This document shows positions 47,933 to 58,888 of a stretch of DNA of 64,000 nt, piece by piece (positions within the stretch are counted from its first letter, which is position 1; each line of letters begins with the position of its first letter). Source of the DNA: Ferrimonas sediminicola (GTDB taxonomy: Bacteria; Pseudomonadota; Gammaproteobacteria; Enterobacterales; Shewanellaceae); contig NZ_SWCI01000001.1 of assembly GCF_005116715.1 (NCBI RefSeq), positions 620,001 through 684,000 on the forward strand. Direction: 5' to 3'. Below the pieces are notes generated by a model, which worked only from the letters and a program-made list of their open reading frames with translations, searched no databases and was not told the origin of the DNA. Made by a program: the position numbers and the translations under genes.

Positions 47933-49429
47933 ATGATGCCAGTGGTCGCCCTGGTCGGCCGTCCCAATGTGGGCAAATCGACCCTGTTTAACCGCCTGAC
48001 CCGTACCCGGGATGCCCTGGTGGCGGACTTCCCCGGTCTCACCCGGGACCGCAAGTATGGCCGCTCCAAGGTGGGTGAGCACGAGTTCATCGTCGTGGAC
48101 ACCGGCGGTATCGATGGTACCGAAGAGGGGATAGAAACCAAGATGGCGGAGCAGTCCCTGGCCGCCATCGACGAAGCGGACGTGGTGCTGTTCCTGGTGG
48201 ACGCCCGCGCCGGACTGACCGTCGCCGACGAGGCCATTGCCCAGCACCTGCGCAGCAACGAGAAACCGGTGTTCCTGGTGGCCAACAAGACCGACGGCAT
48301 CGATGCCGATTCCGCCTGTGGAGAGTTCTACGCATTGGGGCTGGGGGAGATCCACCAGATCGCCGCCGCCCAGAACCGCGGCATCAGCGCCCTGATCTAT
48401 CGGGCCCTGGAACCCTTCGTCGAGCAGTTCGCCGATCAGCACGCCGGCAGCGATGAGGCGGAGGAGGATGAGGCGTTGTTCGAGGCCGTCGACGCCCAGG
48501 AGGAGCAGACCTTCACCGAGGAGGATGCCGAGGCTCAGGCCAAGCGCCTGCAGGATCAGCCGATCAAGCTGGCCATCGTCGGCCGCCCCAATGTGGGCAA
48601 GTCCACCCTGACTAACCGTATCCTGGGTGAAGAGCGGGTGGTGGTGTACGACATGCCCGGCACCACCCGGGACTCGGTGTTTATCCCGATGGAGCGTGAC
48701 GGCCGAGACTATGTGCTGATCGACACCGCCGGGGTGCGCCGTCGCGGCAAGGTGCACGAGACGGTGGAGAAGTTCTCCGTCATCAAGACCCTAAAAGCCA
48801 TCGAAGAGGCCAACGTGGTGCTGCTGACCATTGACGCCCGCGAGGGGATCTCCGATCAGGATCTCTCCCTGCTTGGCTTCGTGCTCAACGCCGGCCGGGC
48901 GCTGGTGCTGGCGGTCAACAAGTGGGACGGCCTCTCCAACGATGTCAAGGAGGAGATCAAGCGCGAGCTGGATCGTCGCCTGGGCTTCATCGACTTTGCC
49001 CGGGTACACTTCATCTCCGCCCTGCACGGCACCGGTGTCGGCCACCTGTTCGAGTCGGTACAGGAGGCGTACGCCAGTGCCACCCAGCGTCACAGCACCT
49101 CGCTGCTGACCAAGGTGATGAAGATGGCGGTGGACGACCACCAGCCGCCCATGTCACACGGCCGTCGCATCAAGCTGAAGTACGCCCACCCTGGGGGCTA
49201 CAACCCGCCGATCGTGGTGGTTCACGGCAACCAGGTGAAGAACCTGCCGGACTCCTACAAGCGTTATCTGATGAACTACTATCGTAAGTCTCTGAAGATC
49301 ATGGGTAGTCCCATCCGCATCCAGTTCCAGGAGGGGGAGAACCCCTTCGACAACCGGCGTAAGCGCCTGGCTGGCGACGAGTTGAAGCAGCGCCGGCGGG
49401 TGCTGGGTCACCTGAAAAACCGCCGCTGA
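47933..49429 (+). CDS. der: Ribosome-associated GTPase Der (EngA)
   Basis: Essential GTPase for 50S assembly. 498 aa. Two tandem G domains: [14 protein letters not shown] at the N-terminus and [14 protein letters not shown] near residue 215, separated by a Glu-rich linker; a KH-like domain ends the protein. ATG at 47933 or 47936; GAGAGG is 9 nt upstream of the first. Confidence 0.97.
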   Translation: MMPVVALVGRPNVGKSTLFNRLTRTRDALVADFPGLTRDRKYGRSKVGEHEFIVVDTGGIDGTEEGIETKMAEQSLAAIDEADVVLFLVDARAGLTVADEAIAQHLRSNEKPVFLVANKTDGIDADSACGEFYALGLGEIHQIAAAQNRGISALIYRALEPFVEQFADQHAGSDEAEEDEALFEAVDAQEEQTFTEEDAEAQAKRLQDQPIKLAIVGRPNVGKSTLTNRILGEERVVVYDMPGTTRDSVFIPMERDGRDYVLIDTAGVRRRGKVHETVEKFSVIKTLKAIEEANVVLLTIDAREGISDQDLSLLGFVLNAGRALVLAVNKWDGLSNDVKEEIKRELDRRLGFIDFARVHFISALHGTGVGHLFESVQEAYASATQRHSTSLLTKVMKMAVDDHQPPMSHGRRIKLKYAHPGGYNPPIVVVHGNQVKNLPDSYKRYLMNYYRKSLKIMGSPIRIQFQEGENPFDNRRKRLAGDELKQRRRVLGHLKNRR

Positions 49430-49437
49430 AGGCATAC

Positions 49438-49466
49438 AAAAAAGGCTCCCGCAGGGAGCCTTTTTT
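49438..49466. terminator. Bidirectional terminator between der and xseA
   Basis: GGCTCCC-GCA-GGGAGCC stem flanked by A6 and T6. Confidence 0.92.
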
Positions 49467-49499
49467 GTTGCGGCGACCGTCGCCGGAGTGCCAGGGCGG

Positions 49500-50840
49500 T
49501 CACTCCCGGTCGGGATGGGTGGCGGCGACCGTCAGGGTCAGGCCTCCGTGGTGGAGCCGGGCGCGGAGTCGCTCGCCGACGGCCACCTGGCCGGCATCGG
49601 TCAGGGCCCGCCCCGAGTCGTCCTGGAGGATGGCGTAGCCCCGCCCCAGCACCGCCAGCGGACTGATGGCGTTCAGCGCCTGGGCCTGAGCCGCCAGCTG
49701 TTGACTCTTGCGCTCAGTCACGGCGTCGATGCTGCGCTGCAGTCGCTGTGACAGGCCGGCCAGCTGCTGCTGGCGCTGGCGCACCTGCCGCCGAGGTTGC
49801 CAGGCGGTCAGCCGGGTGGCCAGGTTGTCCAACTGTCGGCTGTCCTGATTCAGTCTCTGGCTCATGGCGCGATGCAGCCTGAGCTGCTGCTCATCCAGTC
49901 GCTGGCTGAGGGTCGCCAGCTGGCGGTTGGGGTGGGCGGCCGCCAGCCGGGAATCCAGCAGGGTGAGCCGGTTGCGCTGCTGTTGCAGCGTCCTGTCGAT
50001 GGCGTGGTGCAGCCGGTGGTTGAGGTTGGCGATCGCCTGGCGCTGATGGCGCTGATCGCCGGAGAGCATCTCTGCCGCCGACGACGGGGTCGGGGCGCGC
50101 AGATCCGCCACGAAGTCGGCGATGGTGATATCCACCTCGTGACCCACGGCGGAGACGACGGGCAGCCTGGAGGCGAACACCGCCCGGGCCACCGCCTCCT
50201 CGTTGAAGCACCAGAGATCCTCCAGGGAGCCGCCGCCACGGGTCAGCAGCAGGCAGTCCACCTCGTCACGGCCGTTGGCGGTCTCGATCGCCCGGCACAG
50301 GCTGGCGATCGCCTCGCGTCCCTGCACCTGGCTGGGGTAGAGAATCACCTTCAGGGCCGGGTTGCGCCGCTTCAGTACCGTCAGCACGTCGTGAATGGCG
50401 GCGCCGCTGGCGCTGGTGATGATCCCCAGGGTGGTGATGGGATCCGGCAGAGGTTGCTTGGCGGCGGAGGCGAACAGCCCCTCGGCGGCCAGGCGCAGCT
50501 TTAGCTCCTCGAACTGCTGCTGCAGCAGGCCGTCGCCGGCGGGCTGCATGCTATCCACCAGCAGCTGCATGTCGCCCCTGGGCTCATACAGGGTGACCTG
50601 GGCCCGCACCAGCACCTGCATGCCGTCCCGGGGGCGGAAGGTGACCCGGCTGTTGCGACCGCGGAACATGGCGCAGCGAAGCTGGCTGCGCTCATCCTTG
50701 AGGGTGAAATACCAGTGGCCGGAGGAGGGGGTGGCCAGGTTGGAGATCTCGCCGGTGAGCCAGACGCGTCCCCACTGTTGCTCCAGGACGGCTTTCAGCT
50801 GACGGTTGAGGGCGGAGACGGTAAGGACCTGATTTGACAA
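49500..50840 (-). CDS. xseA: Exodeoxyribonuclease VII large subunit
   Basis: Catalytic subunit of the single-strand DNA exonuclease. 446 aa: N-terminal OB fold (VWLTGEISNLATPSSGHWYF), catalytic domain with LTRGGGSLEDLW and SAVGHEVDITIADFVADLRA, then long coiled coils. Starts with TTG at 50840, with no strong ribosome site. Divergent from guaB as in E. coli. Confidence 0.95.
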   Translation of the reverse strand: MSNQVLTVSALNRQLKAVLEQQWGRVWLTGEISNLATPSSGHWYFTLKDERSQLRCAMFRGRNSRVTFRPRDGMQVLVRAQVTLYEPRGDMQLLVDSMQPAGDGLLQQQFEELKLRLAAEGLFASAAKQPLPDPITTLGIITSASGAAIHDVLTVLKRRNPALKVILYPSQVQGREAIASLCRAIETANGRDEVDCLLLTRGGGSLEDLWCFNEEAVARAVFASRLPVVSAVGHEVDITIADFVADLRAPTPSSAAEMLSGDQRHQRQAIANLNHRLHHAIDRTLQQQRNRLTLLDSRLAAAHPNRQLATLSQRLDEQQLRLHRAMSQRLNQDSRQLDNLATRLTAWQPRRQVRQRQQQLAGLSQRLQRSIDAVTERKSQQLAAQAQALNAISPLAVLGRGYAILQDDSGRALTDAGQVAVGERLRARLHHGGLTLTVAATHPDRE

Positions 50841-50890
50841 GGGTAGAACCGGGGTTCATGAATTGATCTGAAATTAGTAACAAGAAATGA

Positions 50891-50919
50891 TTGAAGTGGC
50901 AAGCCCGGATCCCTATAAT
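50891..50919 (+). promoter_or_regulatory. Sigma-70 promoter of guaBA
   Basis: TTGAAG at 50891 and a perfect TATAAT at 50914, spaced by 17 nt, 51 nt before the guaB start. Confidence 0.8.
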
Positions 50920-50961
50920 TCCCCGGCAATATTTTACTACACCCATAAACCCTACCGGTGA

Positions 50962-52434
<1,473 letters not shown>

Positions 52435-52440
52435 AAGGTC

Positions 52441-52466
52441 AGGGGGCAGTCATCTGCCCCCTTTTA
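52441..52466 (+). terminator. Hairpin between guaB and guaA
   Basis: AGGGGGCAG/CTGCCCCCT stem followed by TTTTA. It could lower transcription into guaA. Confidence 0.75.
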
Positions 52467-52511
52467 TCTACCCCTGGCAGCCGATTATCACAATAACGAG
52501 ACCCTAATAAG

Positions 52512-54086
52512 ATGAGCAATATCCACGACCATCGTATCCTGATCCTGGATTTTGGTTCCCAGTACACCCAGCTGATCGCCCGCCGCATCCGTGAGATCGG
52601 CGTCTACTGCGAGCTGTGGGGCTGGGATGTCCCCGAAGAGAAGATCCGCGAATTCAACCCCACCGGTATCATCCTCTCCGGCGGTCCCGAGTCCGTGGCC
52701 GCCGACAACTCTCCCCGTGCCCCGCAGTATGTGTTCAACGCCGGCGTACCTGTGCTGGGTGTCTGCTACGGCATGCAGACCATGGCCGAGCAGCTGGGCG
52801 GCAAGGTGTCCTGCTCCGACAAGCGCGAGTTCGGCTACGCCCAGGTGAAGGTGGTGGAAGCCACCGCCCTGTTCGAGAACATCGAAGACGCCATCGACGC
52901 CGACGGCAAGGCGCTGCTGGATGTGTGGATGAGCCACGGTGACAAGGTGACCGCCATCCCCGAAGGCTTCACCAAGGTGGCCGAGACCGAGACCTGCCCC
53001 TTCGCCGCCATGGCCGACGAGTCTCGCCGCTTCTACGGCGTCCAGTTCCATCCCGAGGTGACCCACTCCAAGCAGGGCAAGCGGATGCTGGAGCACTTCG
53101 TGCTGACCATCTGTGGCTGCGAGGCCAAGTGGACCTCCGCCGCCATCATCGATGACGCCATCGAGCGCATCAAGGCCAAGGTGGGCGGCGACAAGGTGAT
53201 CCTGGGTCTGTCCGGCGGGGTGGACTCCTCGGTGGTGGCCATGCTGTTGCACCGCGCCATCGGCGACCAGCTGACCTGTGTCTTCGTCGACAACGGCCTG
53301 CTGCGTCTGGACGAGGGCGACCAGGTGATGGAGATGTTCGGCGACCACTTCGGCCTCAACATCGTCCGCGTCGACGCCGAGCAGCGGTTCCTGGACGCCC
53401 TGGAGGGGGAAGCGGATCCTGAGGCCAAGCGTAAGATCATCGGCCACACCTTCGTCGAACTGTTCGACGAGGAAGCGGCCAAGATCCAGGACGTGAAATG
53501 GCTGGCCCAGGGCACCATCTACCCCGACGTCATCGAGTCCGCCGGTGCCGCCACCGGCAAGGCCCATGTGATCAAGTCCCATCACAACGTGGGCGGCCTG
53601 CCCGAGGATATGGAGCTGGGTCTGGTGGAGCCGCTGACCGAGCTGTTCAAGGATGAGGTGCGCAAAATCGGCCTGGAGCTGGGCCTGCCCTACAACATGC
53701 TCTACCGCCACCCCTTCCCCGGCCCTGGCCTGGGCGTGCGGGTGCTGGGTGAGGTGAAGAAGGAGTACTGCGACCTGCTGCGCCGCGCCGACGCCATCTT
53801 CATCGAGGAGCTGCACAAGGCGGAGCTGTACGACAAGGTGTCCCAGGCGTTCACCGTGTTCCTGCCGGTGCGCTCCGTGGGGGTGATGGGCGACGGCCGC
53901 AAGTACGACTGGGTGGTGTCCCTGCGTGCGGTGGAGACCATCGACTTTATGACCGCCCACTGGGCCCACCTGCCTTACGACTTCTTGGGCAAGGTGTCCA
54001 ACCGCATCATCAACGAGATCGACGGCATCTCCCGGGTGGTGTACGACATCTCCGGCAAGCCGCCGGCGACCATCGAGTGGGAATAA
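52512..54086 (+). CDS. guaA: GMP synthase (glutamine-hydrolysing)
   Basis: Converts XMP to GMP. 524 aa. Class I amidotransferase triad: Cys in GVCYGMQTM, His and Glu in FHPEV. The ATP-pyrophosphatase P-loop is LSGGVDSSV, and the C-terminal dimerisation domain ends KPPATIEWE. The 3' end is a frequent integration site for mobile islands in many bacteria, and an accessory islet follows here. Confidence 0.98.
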   Translation: MSNIHDHRILILDFGSQYTQLIARRIREIGVYCELWGWDVPEEKIREFNPTGIILSGGPESVAADNSPRAPQYVFNAGVPVLGVCYGMQTMAEQLGGKVSCSDKREFGYAQVKVVEATALFENIEDAIDADGKALLDVWMSHGDKVTAIPEGFTKVAETETCPFAAMADESRRFYGVQFHPEVTHSKQGKRMLEHFVLTICGCEAKWTSAAIIDDAIERIKAKVGGDKVILGLSGGVDSSVVAMLLHRAIGDQLTCVFVDNGLLRLDEGDQVMEMFGDHFGLNIVRVDAEQRFLDALEGEADPEAKRKIIGHTFVELFDEEAAKIQDVKWLAQGTIYPDVIESAGAATGKAHVIKSHHNVGGLPEDMELGLVEPLTELFKDEVRKIGLELGLPYNMLYRHPFPGPGLGVRVLGEVKKEYCDLLRRADAIFIEELHKAELYDKVSQAFTVFLPVRSVGVMGDGRKYDWVVSLRAVETIDFMTAHWAHLPYDFLGKVSNRIINEIDGISRVVYDISGKPPATIEWE

Positions 54087-54131
54087 TGTCTCACCGACAG
54101 GCGTTTGGCCCTAACCGCCGTTAACTAACAT

Positions 54132-54160
54132 CTAAGTCCGCGTCATAGCGGACTTTTTTT
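54132..54160 (+). terminator. Terminator of guaBA
   Basis: AAGTCCGC-GTCATA-GCGGACTT stem with T7. Confidence 0.92.
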
Positions 54161-54239
54161 GCGTCGATATTGGCCATGGCCGGCAACGCCAAGCCCGGCT
54201 TTCCCTTGCTGTCTGGCTCCTGCCACCAGGCCATTGGGC

Positions 54240-54917
54240 TTACAGGAAATGCTCTTTGATCAGCAGGCCCGTTACCGCCACCAGGGCGACTAGGGGGAAG
54301 GCCACAAACAGGCTGCGGGCGACGATGGAGAGTGGCGGGCGCCGCTTGTGCAGGGTGAGTGGATAATCGAAGTAGACCAGCAAATAGAGCAGTGGTTTGA
54401 TGGGAAAGTAGATGCCTTTTAACCGGATGGATCGCCCTGATTGCAGGATGATCGACAACTCGCTGACATCATAGCTGGTGCGCAGATCGCGCGTGCTCGG
54501 CCAAAAGTACACGTCTATCCGCTTGATGGCGTGTCGCTCAAGGGGGATCGGGCCAGCCTGGGCACCGACAAGGCGACTTCCCGGAATGATGAGGCGCCGA
54601 TGGCTGATTTGGCAAACATGGCTGTCGGCGTTGCCATAACTGCCGTTGATGGACAGCTTCCTCAGCAACAGGTAGCCCAAGATGGCGCCGAGATTCAGCG
54701 CGATCCAAGCCTCGGACCTCATCGGGTTGGCGCTGATGAAGGGCAGGACGGCAAGCGCCAGTGGAACGATGAACAACAACAGCTCTAGCGGCAGGGGCAG
54801 GGGGTAGAGCAGCCGCGACGATCTCAGGCTGATATCGCTGGCCGGGGAGAGCTGGTTTCTTCCTTTGAAATCTGTGGTACCAAACCAGGGGCCCTGGTTA
54901 ACGGTCAGCTTTTCCAT
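54240..54917 (-). CDS. Islet membrane protein, copy A
   Basis: 225 aa, not recognised. Two helices in the first third (LELLLFIVPLALAVLPFI and AWIALNLGAILGYLLL), a soluble middle of about 100 residues rich in beta-type sequence, and a C-terminal helix (FVAFPLVALVAVTGLLI). LLYLLVYFDYPLTLHKRRPP before the last helix is shared with copy B, so the two are paralogs. ATG at 54917 with GAGGAG 10 nt upstream. It follows the gene for a small exported protein on the same strand. Confidence 0.75.
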   Translation of the reverse strand: MEKLTVNQGPWFGTTDFKGRNQLSPASDISLRSSRLLYPLPLPLELLLFIVPLALAVLPFISANPMRSEAWIALNLGAILGYLLLRKLSINGSYGNADSHVCQISHRRLIIPGSRLVGAQAGPIPLERHAIKRIDVYFWPSTRDLRTSYDVSELSIILQSGRSIRLKGIYFPIKPLLYLLVYFDYPLTLHKRRPPLSIVARSLFVAFPLVALVAVTGLLIKEHFL

Positions 54918-54965
54918 GCTTGCAAGACTCCTCTGGATTCTGATGGACAAAGGGGCTCATTTGGG

Positions 54966-55424
54966 CTACTTGAGCAAATTAATCATGTACCAGGTGTCGT
55001 TGAGCAGGGCAAACTGACAGAATCCCCCCTTGGTGGCCGGTGCATTGGTGGTGCGGTTGGTGGAGTGAAAGGAGTAATAGACCCAGACTTCGGTATCATG
55101 TCCCCAGCGCTGTGCCGAGCCCCGAATATAATCGTTGTCCGAGGTCTTGGCATGTTCGAAGATTTTCACACCTTTGGTGGTGAACTCATTGATGCCACTG
55201 TAGTCTTTGACGAAGGCCCAGTCGTGGATCTCCTGGATAAAGGCCCGGTACTGGGCGTCGCTGGCCTCAATAGGCATATAGATCTGCTTCATGAGCGTGA
55301 GATCCTTATTGGCGACAATGTCGACCGCCTTGAGACAATGCTCCTTGGGAATGGTCACGTCAATCTGGGCGAACCCCTGAGGGGAAGCGAGCAGGAAGGT
55401 CAGTATGGCGAGTGGTTTCAACAT
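54966..55424 (-). CDS. Islet exported protein, copy A
   Basis: 152 aa with a signal peptide (LAILTFLLASPQGFAQ). The mature part starts near IDVTIPKEHCLKAVDIV and ends FCQFALLNDTWYMINLLK; the two cysteines probably form a disulfide in the periplasm. The end pattern C-x-x-x-L-x-x-D-x-W-Y is shared with copy B. No family recognised; an NTF2-like fold is possible. Upstream partner of membrane protein copy A. Confidence 0.75.
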   Translation of the reverse strand: MLKPLAILTFLLASPQGFAQIDVTIPKEHCLKAVDIVANKDLTLMKQIYMPIEASDAQYRAFIQEIHDWAFVKDYSGINEFTTKGVKIFEHAKTSDNDYIRGSAQRWGHDTEVWVYYSFHSTNRTTNAPATKGGFCQFALLNDTWYMINLLK

Positions 55425-55604
55425 GGATTCTCCTTAATCCAACAGGGGCCCCGGAGGGCGACTCTGTTCCTTGTTGGTTGGCTTTGGGCTACTCAGTCGG
55501 CCTTAGTTTTGTATCACCCTGTTATTAAATAAAAATTTATACATATTATCTTAAGGTTACCATTGTGGGCGGCACTCTGTGGCAGTTGTGTTCATACTAT
55601 TTGG

Positions 55605-56291
55605 CTATGGACTGATAACCACCATAAACAGATTGAGCAGCAAGACGGTCACCCCCAGCCCAAGGGCAAACACACCGAGTCGCTCCCTGGGGGGCGGATT
55701 TTCCTGCATGATGATCGGATAGTCGAAGAAGATGGCGAGATAGAGCAGGCTTCTGAGGGGGTAGGCCATGCCGGATAACCTGTACTGCTGTCCCTGCTTG
55801 AGCTTGATGAGGAGCCCATGGGCGCGCTTACGCTCGATCTGATGGCTGTTCTGGTAGCTGTGCCAGTCGAACTGCAGATGCGCTATCTCATCCCGGGCCA
55901 TGGCCGTTGACCTACCGGTCAGGAATTTGGGCAGGGTGATGCCCGAGTGGCTGACAACGATGTGGCGGTTGGCGTTGTCATCGACCCGAATCCCCAAGTG
56001 AGCCTTGACCTGCCGCTTACGGATAAGGGCGTAAACCAGCAGCCCCAGTGCGGTGAGTATCGGCAAGCGCCACAGATCCAGTTTGGGGTCGACAGGGGGG
56101 AGGGTCAGGGCGAGTAGGAGGAAGGGCACCAGGGCCAACGCCAATAGCAGCTCCTTTTTGAAAGGCAGGGCGAAGCCGTGAATGGAGATGGGCAGTGTTA
56201 TCTCGCTGCCCCTATCCAGGCCGTAATACCGGCTCAGGAAGGTGATATCGAACCATTTCAGATTCTCCAGCAGCTGTTTGAGTGATGTCAT
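55605..56291 (-). CDS. Islet membrane protein, copy B
   Basis: 228 aa, paralog of copy A: same topology (LLLALALVPFLLLALTLPP, WRLPILTALGLLVYALI, and C-terminal GLGVTVLLLNLFMVV) and the shared PLRSLLYLAIFFDYPIIM followed by PPP. The middle soluble region is diverged. Function unknown. Follows exported-protein copy B. Confidence 0.75.
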   Translation of the reverse strand: MTSLKQLLENLKWFDITFLSRYYGLDRGSEITLPISIHGFALPFKKELLLALALVPFLLLALTLPPVDPKLDLWRLPILTALGLLVYALIRKRQVKAHLGIRVDDNANRHIVVSHSGITLPKFLTGRSTAMARDEIAHLQFDWHSYQNSHQIERKRAHGLLIKLKQGQQYRLSGMAYPLRSLLYLAIFFDYPIIMQENPPPRERLGVFALGLGVTVLLLNLFMVVISP

Positions 56292-56424
56292 CGAGATTGA
56301 AGGTCCCTTTTCTACGATGGGTTTCTGGGGCCACGGCGTTCCAGCCGTTTAAGATGATAAAAAGGGCAATGACATTGCCCTCGATGGTACGGGAAGACCC
56401 CCGGTCACAGCGGTTAATTTAAGG

Positions 56425-56877
56425 CTATATCCTGAGTGAGCGGAAATACCAGCGGTCGCCGATAAGAAGATATTTACAAGCCGTAAGATGGCCGCCGCCA
56501 ACATTATTGCTCATATACATTTCAACTTCTTTGGCCTCGGTAGCGCCAAGGCGTTCCTGTTCGAGTTTGGCGACATCGGCCGACTCTACTGATCGTATCT
56601 TGATGGTGTCGGGCCTGTCTTGTTGATAGGTTTCCACATAACCCTGATGTCTTTCCGACAGAATTTTTCGCAGGGTTTTTTCGCCGAAGATACCCAGCCA
56701 GGGCTCCGGAAACTCTGCAATATAGGCGTCAAAGTCTTCAGCGGCATAGATGTCCAGCATCTTCATGCAGCGCTGAACCAGCGGCTCATTGCTGAAATCC
56801 TCATCGGTAGATGCCTGGAGGCGCGGTGACACCAAGCACGCCAATAACACGCCTGCCATCCATGGTTTATTCATCAT
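56425..56877 (-). CDS. Islet exported protein, copy B
   Basis: 150 aa with a signal peptide (WMAGVLLACLVSPRLQAS). Mature start includes VQRCMKMLDIYAAEDF and the end reads ACKYLLIGDRWYFRSLRI, mirroring copy A (CLKAVDIVANKDL and FCQFALLNDTWYMINLL). Probably a periplasmic partner of membrane protein copy B. Function unknown. Confidence 0.75.
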   Translation of the reverse strand: MMNKPWMAGVLLACLVSPRLQASTDEDFSNEPLVQRCMKMLDIYAAEDFDAYIAEFPEPWLGIFGEKTLRKILSERHQGYVETYQQDRPDTIKIRSVESADVAKLEQERLGATEAKEVEMYMSNNVGGGHLTACKYLLIGDRWYFRSLRI

Positions 56878-56969
56878 GCAATATCCTTATTGAAGTTGGC
56901 GGGTCCGATCCCAAAATGGGCGATCCGCCGATAACGGTAACACACTACCCATTGGGTTTGTTTTGGGCT

Positions 56970-57115
56970 GACAAAAATACTTTGTAGGCCGCATTCCCGT
57001 TATCGCCACTACGGCGAAGCCATCAAACAGGCCGCGAGCGACGAGGGTGAATGGGGGCGACGCTTTTTCAGGGTGAGCGGATGATCGGAGTAGACCAGCG
57101 CAGAGTGGGGTGGCT
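56970..57115 (-). pseudogene. Fragment of a third islet membrane-protein gene
   Basis: The minus strand reads LVYSDHPLTLKKRRP, then after a one-base shift PFTLVARGLFDGFAVVAITG. Copy A has LVYFDYPLTLHKRRP followed by PLSIVARSLFVAFPLVALVAVTG. So this is the last 40 or so codons of a third copy, truncated at the 5' side and frameshifted. Confidence 0.85.
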
Positions 57116-57130
57116 AACGTGTTCGAACTG

Positions 57131-57157
57131 AAAAAGGCGCCCCTGGGCGCCTCTTTT
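57131..57157 (-). terminator. Terminator of the PhnA-family gene
   Basis: AGGCGCC/GGCGCCT stem; on the minus strand followed by TTTT. Confidence 0.85.
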
Positions 57158-57172
57158 GTCCTTGGCAGCGGG

Positions 57173-57766
57173 TTACTCGCCCTGTTTGGATTTCTTCACA
57201 TACTGGGTGAGGATCACGATGCGCTGACCGTTGACCCGGCCCTCGATGTGTTCGGGGTTGTTGGTCAGGCCGATGTTGCGCACCGGGGTGCCGCGCTTGG
57301 CGGTGAAGTTGCCGCCCTTGACCACCAGATCCTTGATCAGGTGGACGGTGTCGCCCGCCAGCAGCACGTCGCCGTTGCTGTCCTTGTGGACGATGGCGTC
57401 GGGATCGGCTTCTTCAGGCAGGCCGGCGTCGGCCCAGGCTTTCACCTCCTCCTCCATGTAGATCATGTCCAGCAGATCCTGAGCCCAGGTCTCGCCCTGC
57501 TTGGTCAGGCGGTGCAGCATGCGGTAGGCCACCACCTGGACGGCGGGCACCTGGCTCCACATGGCGTCGTTTAGGCAGCGCCAGTGGTTGGCATCCAGCT
57601 GGGCATCGTCGGCCAGCTCGCCCTTACACTTGATGCAGGCCAGCACCGCCTTGTCCTCGGTGCTCTTCTCCACCGGTGGCACGTCATAGACGCTCAGCTG
57701 ATCGTTACTGCCACACAGCTCACACTTGGAGTCGCCACGCTGCATCAGGGTGTTTTCAATGCTCAT
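57173..57766 (-). CDS. PhnA/YjdM-family zinc-ribbon protein
   Basis: 197 aa. An N-terminal zinc ribbon has Cys pairs CELCG and CIKCK; the C-terminal domain (DSNGDVLLAGDTVHLIKDL...GTPVRNIGLT) is the PhnA SH3-like module. Despite the name, no phosphonate role is proven. The extra middle segment makes it longer than E. coli YjdM (about 111 aa). Single gene. Confidence 0.9.
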   Translation of the reverse strand: MSIENTLMQRGDSKCELCGSNDQLSVYDVPPVEKSTEDKAVLACIKCKGELADDAQLDANHWRCLNDAMWSQVPAVQVVAYRMLHRLTKQGETWAQDLLDMIYMEEEVKAWADAGLPEEADPDAIVHKDSNGDVLLAGDTVHLIKDLVVKGGNFTAKRGTPVRNIGLTNNPEHIEGRVNGQRIVILTQYVKKSKQGE

Positions 57767-57841
57767 TGAGATATGTCCTTCAGGAGAGTTAAGGCGGAAT
57801 TATATCAGCGCGAAAGCGGGTCTGTCAGGGGGGCGGGCAGC

Positions 57842-57868
57842 AAAAAGGGGCGCCGTGGCGCCCCTTGA
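57842..57868 (-). terminator. Terminator of the hyp operon (after hypE)
   Basis: AAGGGGCGCC/GGCGCCCCTT stem; the minus strand continues TTTTTG. Confidence 0.9.
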
Positions 57869-57880
57869 GCCTGCATCGCC

Positions 57881-58888
57881 TCAGCAGATGCGCGGCAGCA
57901 GTTCCCCTTTGGGCAGCTCCAGGTAGCGCTGGCTGCCCCAGGGTGAGCTGAGCACCACCTTGCCCAGGTGCTGCTCCACCACGGTGCCGATGATGGCGGC
58001 GCTCTGCTGCCCCTGTCGAAGCAGGGCCAGGGCCTGATCCGCCTGGTCGGCGGGGACACCGAGGACGAAGGTGCCCTCGTTGGCCAGCTCCATGGGCTCA
58101 AAGCCGAACAGTTCGCACAGGCCCTGCACCTCGTCGGCGATGGGCACCTGATCCTGCTGCACCTGAATCCCCAGTTCGCGGCTGGCGGCCCACTCGTTGA
58201 GCACCGCCGCCAGGCCGCCGCGGGTGGCATCACGCATGGCCCGCACCTCGATGCCGGCGTCCAGCAGCCGCTTGACGTCGTCCCACAGGGTGGCACAGTC
58301 GGAGGCCAGGTCGCCCTCCAGGACCATCCCTTCGCGGCTGGCCAGGATGCAGGCACCGTGGCGGCCGACGTCGCGGGAAACCAGGATGCGGTCGCCCACC
58401 TCCAGTTGCTTCCAGGAGGGGCTGGCGATGCACTGGCCCACGCCCGAGGTGTTGATGAAGATGCCGTCGGCAGCGCCCTTGGGCACCACCTTGGTGTCGC
58501 CGCAGACGATGCGGGCACCGCTCTTCTCCAGCTCCTCAGCCATGGATTTCACCAGGGATTCCAGCTCGGCGAAGGTCAGACCCTCCTCGATGATGAAGCC
58601 ACAGCTCAGGTACTGGGGAATGGCACCCGCCATCGCCAGGTCGTTGACGGTACCGGCCACGGCGATCTTACCCAGGTCGCCCCCTTTGAACTGGCGGGGG
58701 CTGACGGTGAAGCTGTCGGTGGTGAAGGCCAGGGGGCCCTGCAGATCCAGTCGGGCGGCGTCTTCGTCACGAATCAGGATCTCGTTGCTGAAGTACTTGA
58801 AGAACAGCTTGCGGATCAGTTCGTTCATCTCGACGCCACCGCCACCATGGCTCAGTTGGATGCGGCGCTTGTTGTCGGTGGCGGTCAT
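57881..58888 (-). CDS. hypE: Hydrogenase maturation protein HypE
   Basis: Dehydrates the carbamoyl group delivered by HypF to a thiocyanate on its C-terminal cysteine, giving the cyanide ligands of the active site. 335 aa, PurM-like fold. The essential ending PRIC is present (Cys335). RIQLSHGGGGVEMNELI is the N-terminal nucleotide loop. ATGA overlap with hypD. Confidence 0.97.
   Translation of the reverse strand: MTATDNKRRIQLSHGGGGVEMNELIRKLFFKYFSNEILIRDEDAARLDLQGPLAFTTDSFTVSPRQFKGGDLGKIAVAGTVNDLAMAGAIPQYLSCGFIIEEGLTFAELESLVKSMAEELEKSGARIVCGDTKVVPKGAADGIFINTSGVGQCIASPSWKQLEVGDRILVSRDVGRHGACILASREGMVLEGDLASDCATLWDDVKRLLDAGIEVRAMRDATRGGLAAVLNEWAASRELGIQVQQDQVPIADEVQGLCELFGFEPMELANEGTFVLGVPADQADQALALLRQGQQSAAIIGTVVEQHLGKVVLSSPWGSQRYLELPKGELLPRIC

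Noticed and set aside
54087-54240. Attachment site of an integrated island at the guaA end
   Set aside because: No integrase gene and no direct repeat of the guaA 3' end could be found by eye around 57.1 kb; the islet boundary remains unproven.
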